Below, in pieces: positions 45,424 through 52,615 of a DNA stretch of 64,000 nucleotides. Position 1 is the first letter of the stretch; every line of letters begins with the position of its first letter. Origin of the DNA: Bifidobacterium goeldii (GTDB lineage Bacteria; Actinomycetota; Actinomycetes; Actinomycetales; Bifidobacteriaceae); assembly GCF_003951095.1 (NCBI RefSeq), contig NZ_QXGL01000007.1:1-64000 (forward strand), read 5' to 3'. The position numbers were made by a program, and so were the translations under genes. Under the pieces are notes generated by a model. That model saw only the letters and a list, made by a program, of their open reading frames with translations, was not told the DNA's origin and searched no databases.

Positions 45424-46854
45424 TCACGCTTCCAGCACCGTAAGCACCTTGCGCTCGTTGTAGAACGCGAACACAATGCCACCGACGCCGCACAGCACTG
45501 CTGCGCACACCGCCGCCGCGCGATAACCCGCGCCAGAGCCGGACGCAGCACCGATCGTGCTTAAGCCCGTGAACAGCAACATCGACAGGCTCTGACCCAT
45601 TTTCATCGCGAACGTGCGCGCCGCATAGAACATGCCTTGACGATCCTCACCAGTGGTCTTTGAACTTGCATCAGCAATATTCGCCACCACCGCCTGCGGC
45701 AGGATGCCGAACACAGCCATCGGCACCGCGCACGCAACCGACAAAATCACACCTTGCACCATCGCCGGCACTGCGCCCAGCACGCCCGAACCAAGCAGCG
45801 AAGCGAACACATACGCGCAGGTGAAAATCACAAAACCGACCAACATCAGACGCTTCTTGCCCACGCGTCCGGCCAGTAGGTTCACCGGCAAGTAGAACAG
45901 CACGGAAACGCCAGTCATCAGCACAAAATAAATCGTCGTGGTAGTTTCCGGCAGTTTCAACAAGCTCGTCACAAAGAACGGCAATCCAGTCTGAAACATC
46001 GTAATCGCCACCCAGTAGACGATGTCAGAGCTGACAAACTTCACAAATTCGCGGTCGCGGAACGTCTGCTTCAACGACGTAAGCGTATCTTCGCTGGTTG
46101 GCTTGGAATCGACGTATTCGCGCTCGTTGATGGCGAGTACCGGCACAATCATGCACACGAATGCAAGCGCCGCCAGAATCGTGAACGTGACACGAATGGC
46201 GTTCACACGGCCAAGCCCGGGCACGAACGCACCCCAGATCACTGGCGCAACGTAAGCGACCGCGGTGCCGGCGATGAACGTGAACGAAATAGTCGTGGAA
46301 ATGTTGAGCTGCTGCTTGGAATCGTGACCAAGTTCGGCGATGAGCGCGTTGTACGGCGTGCAGTAGAACGTGAGCGCAATGTAGTAGCCGATGACCGTCA
46401 CGAACAAAAACGCGGCGTTGAGCCAGCTAGTACCGTTCACTGGGCTCCAGAAGACGAGCACGGTGACAATGGCGAGCGGCAGCGCGGCGAACTGCAGGAA
46501 CGGGATGCGGCGGCCACGCGGTGATTTGCTGCGGTCGGATAGGCTTGCGACTGCGGGGTCAATAAACGCGTCGAAGAAGCGTGCGAACGCGGTAATACCG
46601 CCTACAACGGTGACAATTCCGAGGATTACCAGACCTTGTGGAACGAAGATGGTTTGTCCTTGTGCCACGGTTTCGGCGTCTGGCTGGTAAAAGTACACGA
46701 GCCAGTTAGAGATAATGCCACTCAAGAGCGCCCAGCCGAATTGGCCAACTGCGAACGCCCATACTTTGGCGGTGGGAAGGTCTTTCACGCGCGGTTGTAC
46801 TGGACTAGATTCTGGACCAGATTCTTGCGTTGACACCTCATATTTGCCGGCCAT
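45424..46854 (-). CDS. GPH-family sugar:cation symporter
   Basis: A 476-residue, twelve-helix transporter of the glycoside-pentoside-hexuronide (MFS_2) family. The N-terminal region GQFGWALLSGIISNWLVYFYQP and the loop ARFFDAFIDPAVASLSDRSKSPRGRRIPFL (residues about 80-110) are the family signature; the Asp-Arg loop between helices 2 and 3 is intact. It would import a small glycoside with H+ or Na+. GAGGAGG precedes the ATG at 46854. The divergent region to ApbE carries four copies of a CCGGATATGCACAC motif that may control it. Confidence 0.85.
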   Translation of the reverse strand: MAGKYEVSTQESGPESSPVQPRVKDLPTAKVWAFAVGQFGWALLSGIISNWLVYFYQPDAETVAQGQTIFVPQGLVILGIVTVVGGITAFARFFDAFIDPAVASLSDRSKSPRGRRIPFLQFAALPLAIVTVLVFWSPVNGTSWLNAAFLFVTVIGYYIALTFYCTPYNALIAELGHDSKQQLNISTTISFTFIAGTAVAYVAPVIWGAFVPGLGRVNAIRVTFTILAALAFVCMIVPVLAINEREYVDSKPTSEDTLTSLKQTFRDREFVKFVSSDIVYWVAITMFQTGLPFFVTSLLKLPETTTTIYFVLMTGVSVLFYLPVNLLAGRVGKKRLMLVGFVIFTCAYVFASLLGSGVLGAVPAMVQGVILSVACAVPMAVFGILPQAVVANIADASSKTTGEDRQGMFYAARTFAMKMGQSLSMLLFTGLSTIGAASGSGAGYRAAAVCAAVLCGVGGIVFAFYNERKVLTVLEA

Positions 46855-46939
46855 CTTGAACCTCCTCGTTCCGACATATGCCAATGACACCACCGTTGAC
46901 ACTGTGTCACCTTCCCCAGTATACGAGCCCTCTGCATTT

Positions 46940-47043
46940 GTGTGCATATCCGGCTTACCTACAACGCTAAGGGGGTATCAATATAGTCCGGATATGCACA
47001 CTTGGACCGAATATGCACACTAACAATAGTCGGATATGCACAC
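46940..47043. promoter_or_regulatory. Four copies of CCGGATATGCACAC between GPH transporter and apbE
   Basis: One inverted copy at 46940-46953 and three direct copies at 46988-47001, 47007-47020 and 47030-47043, each with at most one change. Spacings of the direct copies are 19 and 23 bases. The motif is not palindromic. Confidence 0.6.
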
Positions 47044-47104
47044 TAACAGCCCGACAGACTATCAATCTGACAACCTAGCCTTTCGCACCCCATAAGATAA
47101 AGGC

Positions 47105-48121
47105 ATGAGCACACTTGCCGAACGAATGCCGTATACGTTCGATCTACCGAACGCCCTAGGCACGGGCATGATCATCTCTTCATCGAAAGCAATTTCCAGT
47201 ACCACAGCTGCAGGCATCCGCTCATTCGTCGCTCACTATGAAGCCGCGCTATCTCGATTTCGTCAAGACTCAATCGTCGGTAGCATGAACCGCGCAGCGC
47301 ACGGCGGGCAGTTTGATTTTCCCGATTGGTGTGCTGGATTGTTTGACCTGTACGATCAACTGGTTACAGCGACTGACGGCGCAATCGACCCGTGTGTTGG
47401 GGAAGATCTTATTCGTCTTGGCTACGATGCAAAGCTGACCTTTACTATGCAGCCGGGCGCCGCAAACCAGCTTGGTGCTTTGCATGGGCGCCCCACGTGG
47501 CGCAATGACATAACCCGGCAAAGCGAGCATGGCACGACGCTGATCACTCATTGCCCGGTGTATTTGGATTTTGGCGCCTGCGGTAAGGGCTATTGCGTTG
47601 ATCTCATCGCACAACGATTGCGTGCAGCGAACTATCGTGAATTCGTGATCAACGCAGGCGGCGATCTGCGCATTCACTCAGCCGAGCCGATCACCATCGC
47701 ACTAGAAGATCCGCGCAATACTGCCAATGCTGTTGGGATTGCGCACATAACAACCGGCGCGTTCTGCGCTTCCGCTCCGAGCCGTCGCCATTGGCAAGAC
47801 GCGGAAGCACACGAACTTCATCATTTGCTCAACGCCATCGACGGCCGCCCGGTACACGATGTGCACGCCACGTGGGTTTACGCACCGGTCGAAACACTAT
47901 CGACGGCCAGCACAACCGAAACCAGCCAGCACAACGGCAGCAGCAATATCACCCACTACCCCACAGCAATGGCCGATGGTCTTGCAACCGCACTGTTCGT
48001 CGCTCATCCCAATCAACTCGCTGCAGCTTTCCCTGACGGATCGTTCGCATGCGCACTGCTACGTGCCGATAACACAGCAGCAGCGAGCAAGCGCTTCCCC
48101 GGGGAATTCTTCACCCACTAA
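47105..48121 (+). CDS. apbE: FAD:protein FMN transferase (ApbE)
   Basis: A 338-residue flavin transferase that attaches FMN from FAD to a Thr in extracytoplasmic FMN-binding domains. Family blocks are visible: SRFRQDSIVGSMNRA near residue 50, YLDFGACGKGYCVDLIAQRL near 155 (the DxGxxxKG motif), FVINAGGDLRI near 180, and HHLLNAIDGRPVHDVHA near 240. No signal peptide or lipobox is visible, unlike many ApbE proteins, so export is uncertain. The only FMN-binding domain in the window is the lipoprotein of the iron cluster at 32311. A 10-base tandem repeat begins at its stop codon. Confidence 0.85.
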   Translation: MSTLAERMPYTFDLPNALGTGMIISSSKAISSTTAAGIRSFVAHYEAALSRFRQDSIVGSMNRAAHGGQFDFPDWCAGLFDLYDQLVTATDGAIDPCVGEDLIRLGYDAKLTFTMQPGAANQLGALHGRPTWRNDITRQSEHGTTLITHCPVYLDFGACGKGYCVDLIAQRLRAANYREFVINAGGDLRIHSAEPITIALEDPRNTANAVGIAHITTGAFCASAPSRRHWQDAEAHELHHLLNAIDGRPVHDVHATWVYAPVETLSTASTTETSQHNGSSNITHYPTAMADGLATALFVAHPNQLAAAFPDGSFACALLRADNTAAASKRFPGEFFTH

Positions 48122-48158
48122 TCTTCACTAATCTTCACTAATCTTCACTAATCTTCAC
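48117..48158 (+). repeat. Tandem 10-bp repeat at the apbE stop codon
   Basis: ATCTTCACTA occurs three times in direct series from 48121 with partial units on both sides, about four units in all. The unit end contains the stop codon, so changes of copy number would not alter the protein. Confidence 0.9.
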
Positions 48159-48200
48159 GCACACAGTGCAAACAAACGTGAATACACGCGTTCCGACGAA

Positions 48201-49847
48201 CTACGAGCGCGCCTTCCAGGCCACGCCTTCCTGTCGCCAGCCAGCTGCGCCAACCGCTTCGTATTCGCCGTATGACGTGGTGTAAATATGCTCACCGCTG
48301 TTCGGATTGTACAAGCGGTACACCGCCACCGGATCGCTGGAAGACACGTACCAAGACGTACCTTCATCGTGCCAACCAAGGGCAACCAGCTGCGCGTGTT
48401 CGCCGCCACTCATCGTCCAATTATGGTTGCCGTCGTTCGGATTATATTCGCGGTATACAGGCGTGCCAGACTTACCGACTTTGAACGCGGCACCCTCATC
48501 GCGCCAGCCAGCAGCAACCAGCATGACCGCTTCATCATACGAGGCAGTGTAATGATGCAAACCGCTATTCGGGTTGTATACGCGGCAGATCGCCACCGTA
48601 TTGCCCGAGGAGCCACCACCACAGATTTGCGCATTACCAAAAGCGTTCAAATCCACCGCGCCCGGAATACCATTCACTGCACCTTGGCTGGTGTACTGCC
48701 AACCGCGCTCGTTACTACCAAAAGAGTCGAACTGCATAGTGGGACCGTACTGCGCAACCCAGCTGGTTTTCTCGTAAATCATCGACGATTTCAGCGCAGA
48801 GTTTAGATAGCTCGTATACGAGTACACACCAAGATTCGTGTACCCAGCGGCCTGCAACTGCGCGTACCACGCGTTGACAATCTCCTCGTAGACTGCCGGC
48901 TTAGTGGGATGCGGATGAGCCGCCCACGAATACGCTTCGAGATCGTAATAGATCGGGTACGAAAGGTCGCTAGGCTCCACACCAGCTTCCTTCAATTTCT
49001 CAACAACATCCTTGCCTTCGCCAGCACCAAAACGTGCATCATATGCGTATGAATACCAGTAGACGCCAAATGGAATACCCAGTCGCTTGCATTCCTTGAT
49101 GTTATAAATCGCCTGATTATCGATCGCATTTTCCCAGCCGTAGCCGAGACGGATAATCGCACCCTCAACGCCAGCGCGCTGAGCAGCCTCCCAGTCAATG
49201 TTCTGCTGCCATGCGGAAACATCCACAACGCCCTTGGCCTGCTGAGCGAACAGTTTGCCGCTCTTATTGAAGAATGCGGACGTGCCGTTAAACGTACCCC
49301 AGTAGGCCCCATATTCGTTGCCTTGCAGTGCAGTGAAGCGCACCACACCGTCAGTTTTGGAAGCTGAGCTAGTAGCTGAACCCGCAGCACTAGCACTTGC
49401 ACTATCGCCTGTTTCGCTCATCGCGTCGCGCACTTCACCAACAGATACGGGGATAAATGATTCACCATTAGTTTTTGCCAGCGGATCAGGCTGCGTGGTT
49501 GCGGTACCAACCAGCGTCGGATCAGTCACGGTTTTGCCAGTGGAAAGTTCTTTGAGTTCACCGTCTTCAGTGAGTGCATAGTCCTCGGAGACAACGGTGG
49601 CATCATCAGAAATTTTGCTGCTCACCGAATCTGGAAGATCCTTGGTTGGATTGTCCGGCATTGCTTCAGCTGCATTATCAGCCACCGACTGACTATTCAA
49701 CGTCAGCGTGATACCACTGTCACTCTGAGCTGCCACAGCATCTAAATTCACATCGGTCAACGCGTGTGCCGGCGCAGCCCCCACCGCGCACAGCAACGCC
49801 ACTGACACAATCGACGCAACACCAACCGTAAACCTCGACGAAGCCAT
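48201..49847 (-). CDS. Secreted GH25 muramidase with DUF5648 repeats
   Basis: A 548-residue secreted lysozyme. A signal peptide (cleavage near AHA, residue 29) is followed by a Ser/Asp-rich region to about 165. The GH25 barrel (about 205-405) shows VVDVSAWQQNIDWEAAQRAGVEGAIIRLGYG and YPIYYDLEAYSW, whose Asp and Glu are catalytic. The C-terminal part has three DUF5648 repeats of about 45 residues, each of the form vYRlYNPNSGeHhYTtsydE...l..aGWrdEGtaw, likely a wall-binding module. It would cut peptidoglycan between MurNAc and GlcNAc for remodelling. GAGGAG precedes the ATG. Confidence 0.88.
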   Translation of the reverse strand: MASSRFTVGVASIVSVALLCAVGAAPAHALTDVNLDAVAAQSDSGITLTLNSQSVADNAAEAMPDNPTKDLPDSVSSKISDDATVVSEDYALTEDGELKELSTGKTVTDPTLVGTATTQPDPLAKTNGESFIPVSVGEVRDAMSETGDSASASAAGSATSSASKTDGVVRFTALQGNEYGAYWGTFNGTSAFFNKSGKLFAQQAKGVVDVSAWQQNIDWEAAQRAGVEGAIIRLGYGWENAIDNQAIYNIKECKRLGIPFGVYWYSYAYDARFGAGEGKDVVEKLKEAGVEPSDLSYPIYYDLEAYSWAAHPHPTKPAVYEEIVNAWYAQLQAAGYTNLGVYSYTSYLNSALKSSMIYEKTSWVAQYGPTMQFDSFGSNERGWQYTSQGAVNGIPGAVDLNAFGNAQICGGGSSGNTVAICRVYNPNSGLHHYTASYDEAVMLVAAGWRDEGAAFKVGKSGTPVYREYNPNDGNHNWTMSGGEHAQLVALGWHDEGTSWYVSSSDPVAVYRLYNPNSGEHIYTTSYGEYEAVGAAGWRQEGVAWKARS

Positions 49848-49977
49848 CTTTTCTCCTCAAACGCAAGCCGGCACCCAGCGTCTTCCGCCAGCATCACACA
49901 CGCCGACAGCATCCACCCGCATACCAGCGCAATATACAACGAGGAAAGATGGTCGACGCACTTCCTTCAGCCTAATG

Positions 49978-50001
49978 GCCCGCGGCACAACCACCGCGGG
50001 C
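49978..50001. terminator. GC-rich hairpin between glycosyltransferase and lysozyme genes
   Basis: GCCCGCGG at 49978-49985 pairs with CCGCGGGC at 49994-50001 across an 8-base loop, 60 bases after the glycosyltransferase stop. There is no T-run, so termination is only possible. Confidence 0.35.
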
Positions 50002-50060
50002 AGGCGGGCAATACTTGCAGAATGATGACAACTTCGCCAGCAAATTTCGCCGGCGTGCGT

Positions 50061-51152
50061 TTACTTCGACTGCAGCGGCGGCATCGGCTGCCAATGCTGA
50101 TCGTGCATGAGCTTGCGCGAATCAAGCCAACCTTTGACCAGTTTCGCCACGCCCGTGCGCACATGTTCACGATCAACTGCCACTAGGCGAATCAGCTCTT
50201 TTGCGAACGTGGCAAGCGTGCCGAGACCGAACAGGAACGGACGATAGTCGCCGTGCGCCATGAAGTAGCGGGCCATGTAACCGCGATTGCGCATGATGTG
50301 GTAGCGGTTCATGTCCGACGTGGAGTTGAGCTGGCGCAGGCCGGCAATATCCCAGTTACCAATTTCGCGCGTGCGGCGCAATACCACGTCCGGCACAACG
50401 ATCGGGTTGGTGACTTTGCTGGCGAGGTAGCCGTACATCGTGTCATCCCAGTAGATAAAGAAGCGCGGATCCGGGAAGCCAATTTGATCAACAACGCGAC
50501 GGCGGAATAGGCCACCTTCGAAGCACAGCGTGTTCATAACGCGGTAGCCAGCGGGACCGAACGCGGCGGGCGCGATCGGGTTCGGGATGCCGAGCGGCAC
50601 GATGAAATCGTACTGCCAGTAGAACGGGCCACCATCGTAGTCGTAGCGGCTTCCCTGAATGACATCATGCTTGTCAGCCCACTTGGCAAGTTTGTTGAGG
50701 CCGTCAGGTTCTACGGCGACATCGTCGTCCATTACCCAGAACCATTCCGCGCCGAGTTCGTACGCTTTTTTCACGCCGGCGGAGAAACCGCCTGCGCCGC
50801 CGAGATTGTCGGTTTGTGGCGCGTAGACTACGCGGTTTTCGTTGCCGGAACGATCAGCAACAGTAGTGCCCCACTGCGTAGTGATTGTGCTGCGGAATTC
50901 GTCGATCATCGCCTTGGTCTCGTCAGAGTGCTCATTGTCGACGATGACAATGCGCCACGGGGCGATTTCGAGATGCTCAATAGAGTCGAGCAGTACGGTG
51001 AGCAGCTGCTGACGCTTGTAGGTCACCACGACGATGGCGAGCTTGTCGAACGGGTTCTTCGCGTGCTTACGCGCGGGTGCGGAGGTTACGGGCGTAGATT
51101 CGGCGCGGAGCGGTTCCTGAGGATTCTTCGGCGTTGTAGTCATGCCCTCCAT
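50061..51152 (-). CDS. Glycosyltransferase family 2 (GlfT/rhamnosyltransferase type)
   Basis: A 363-residue GT-A fold transferase. The fold starts KLAIVVVTYKRQQLLTVLLDSI (near residue 38), with the sugar-nucleotide metal motif WVMDDDVAVEPDGL near 140 (DDD) and the acceptor region FFIYWDDTMYGY near 230. The pattern resembles actinobacterial galactofuranosyl- or rhamnosyltransferases for cell-wall polysaccharide. Start is either ATG at 51152 or, three codons later, 51143, which has GGAGGG but at a very short spacing. No partner genes adjacent. Confidence 0.8.
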   Translation of the reverse strand: MEGMTTTPKNPQEPLRAESTPVTSAPARKHAKNPFDKLAIVVVTYKRQQLLTVLLDSIEHLEIAPWRIVIVDNEHSDETKAMIDEFRSTITTQWGTTVADRSGNENRVVYAPQTDNLGGAGGFSAGVKKAYELGAEWFWVMDDDVAVEPDGLNKLAKWADKHDVIQGSRYDYDGGPFYWQYDFIVPLGIPNPIAPAAFGPAGYRVMNTLCFEGGLFRRRVVDQIGFPDPRFFIYWDDTMYGYLASKVTNPIVVPDVVLRRTREIGNWDIAGLRQLNSTSDMNRYHIMRNRGYMARYFMAHGDYRPFLFGLGTLATFAKELIRLVAVDREHVRTGVAKLVKGWLDSRKLMHDQHWQPMPPLQSK

Positions 51153-51291
51153 TCTTGCACTGATTATGGAGGAGTGCTTTTGCGGCTTTTTGCCGAGCGT
51201 TCACGAGGCTTCAAGCAATCTTTCGCTGCATTTTTTACCGAGCTTTTCGTTGTACTTGTATCACAGCGCGACACACCGCGCGCAAATCCGT

Positions 51292-51320
51292 TTTGCTTGT
51301 CCATGATCCTGTGGTATTCT
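51292..51320 (+). promoter_or_regulatory. Promoter of tRNA-Ser
   Basis: TTTGCT at 51292-51297 and TATTCT at 51315-51320, 17 bases apart, 46 bases before the tRNA. Confidence 0.5.
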
Positions 51321-51366
51321 CTTCGAGTTGTCTGTTAGAGCCTACGGGTGCTAGCAAACGGCAAAT

Positions 51367-51451
51367 GGAGGATTCGCCTAGTGGTCTATGGCGCACGCTT
51401 GGAAAGCGTGTTGGTGTAACAGCCTCACGAGTTCGAATCTCGTATCCTCCG
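51367..51451 (+). tRNA. tRNA-Ser(GGA), insertion target of the mobile element
   Basis: 85 bases with the long variable arm of serine tRNAs. Acceptor GGAGGAT pairs with ATCCTCC, discriminator G, anticodon loop TTGGAAA (anticodon GGA), T arm ACGAG-TTCGAAT-CTCGT. The 3' 20 bases are part of the 21-bp direct repeat of the element. Confidence 0.93.
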
Positions 51452-51452
51452 C
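51432..51452 (+). other. Attachment site attL
   Basis: The first copy of the 21-bp core, starting TTCGAATCTCG and ending CCTCCGC, spans the T loop to one base beyond the tRNA 3' end. An identical copy at 62738-62758 marks the other end of the element, about 11.3 kb away. Confidence 0.85.
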
Positions 51453-51456
51453 TCTA

Positions 51457-51502
51457 GAAACCCTTATTTTTCAAAGGGTTTCGCCCGTGCGGGTTGTTTT
51501 TA
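51457..51502 (+). terminator. Terminator of tRNA-Ser
   Basis: GAAACCCTT (51457-51465) pairs with AAGGGTTTC (51474-51482); a second small hairpin CCCG-TG-CGGG follows and runs into TTGTTTTT. Confidence 0.75.
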
Positions 51503-52142
51503 GGGTTATTAGTTGGCTACTTTTTAGTCTATCGGCTTACTGTTATCCCGCTTCCTACCGCTCTTTTCAAGGTATTTTCCCGGCCCGGGCGTGTCGCGGT
51601 ATGGCGAAAATCGAGGATAGCCCATCCGGTTACGCTCATCGCTAAATCTTCGAATGTCTCTGACTCCAGAAATAACCTCATTCGAGTCGTTCGCCTATCC
51701 CCTGCCCGCTGCGAGACCACCTCACGCTCCGACCGGTCCCGCGCATCGGAAAACCGCGGTAATAAACTATTAGTCGCAAAAATGTCACGACAATAAGGAA
51801 TCGATGTCCCTGACGGGCCATCGATCGCTGCTATCAATATAGTGTGTCTGGATCTCCAAAGGCGGACTGGATGTAAGCCAGGTCAGCAAAGAACACCCAG
51901 CTAACGGGCGCACGGCAGTTGAGTCTGAGCGTATATATAGATATATATAAAAGACTTTATTGAATTTCAAATGTCTTAGGAAAACCGACTGTACCGCCCA
52001 GTAGAGCAGCTCAAAAGTCCCAAAGAATCCGATTGCACCAGACTCCGGGTATTCCTCTCACGCCTGCGATGAAGCCGTTTCTCCGCTATTTATAGAGCGC
52101 GTAATCCGCTGACACTTCTCAACCACAAAGTATTCCTTATAT
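51503..52142. other. Gene-poor left end of the mobile element
   Basis: About 640 bases without a convincing gene. A 102-codon frame on the minus strand (51529-51837) has no ribosome site and an untypical composition. The stretch includes an AT-rich segment with alternating TA near 51930-51965, unlike the flanking chromosome. It may hold recombination-directionality sites, but none is recognised. Confidence 0.4.
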
Positions 52143-52412
52143 CTATCTGGCTCGCAGATCAGGCCACGGCTGCGGCACCAAGTCTCCGATCGAGACGTCG
52201 AGAACCTCGGCCACGGCGATCAGTGTCTTGATGGTGGGGTTCGAAGGAGCTCCGCCCAGACCTTCCAATCGCTGATACTGCACCTTCGACATTCCCGCAT
52301 CGGACGCGACTCGTTCCTGACTGAACCCACGAGCCCCACGTAACCGACGAAGGGTGAAGCCGAGCTCTTGGGAGTACTTCGCCCAATCGGTAGCGGTGTC
52401 ATGGTCGGTCAT
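52143..52412 (-). CDS. XRE-family repressor
   Basis: An 89-residue Cro/CI-type DNA-binding protein. The helix-turn-helix occupies about residues 16-72: LGFTLRRLRGARGFSQERVASDAGMSKVQYQRLEGLGGAPSNPTIKTLIAVAEVLDVSIGDLV. It is the whole protein, with no ligand or dimerisation domain beyond it. The gene is divergent from the surface-protein gene, and a 32-base palindrome lies 20 bases upstream of its start. It therefore probably represses itself and the surface-protein gene (inference). Confidence 0.85.
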   Translation of the reverse strand: MTDHDTATDWAKYSQELGFTLRRLRGARGFSQERVASDAGMSKVQYQRLEGLGGAPSNPTIKTLIAVAEVLDVSIGDLVPQPWPDLRAR

Positions 52413-52431
52413 ATGTCTAAGCCAACCCCAG

Positions 52432-52463
52432 AGCTACATTTATGTGACTACATAAATGTAGCT
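52432..52463. promoter_or_regulatory. 32-base palindromic operator of the XRE repressor
   Basis: AGCTACATTTATGT at 52432-52445 and its exact complement ACATAAATGTAGCT at 52450-52463, separated by GACT. Fourteen perfect pairs per arm. Confidence 0.7.
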
Positions 52464-52577
52464 ATCGAGCGGTATGCTCAAGGCCATAACGAAACCTCTA
52501 GCAGGGGTATTCGCGGAGAAGAAGTGGAGATGCCTCGCGGCGCGGGTATTCCGATGGCCGACGATGATGTCGAAGCT

Positions 52578-52603
52578 TCTAAGAATGGCATTCCTTAGAA
52601 GAA
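52578..52603 (+). promoter_or_regulatory. Hairpin and possible leader peptide before the surface-protein gene
   Basis: CTTCTAAG pairs with CTTAGAAG (extended by AA/TT around a bulge) 13 bases before the surface-protein ATG. A 22-codon frame beginning MPRGAGIP, preceded by GGAG, ends inside this hairpin at 52598. Confidence 0.35.
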
Positions 52604-52615
52604 GGGACTGGGGCT

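Noticed and set aside
51529-51837. 102-codon frame on the minus strand at the left end of the element
   Set aside because: No ribosome site, no recognisable domain, and it lies in a region of mixed base composition.
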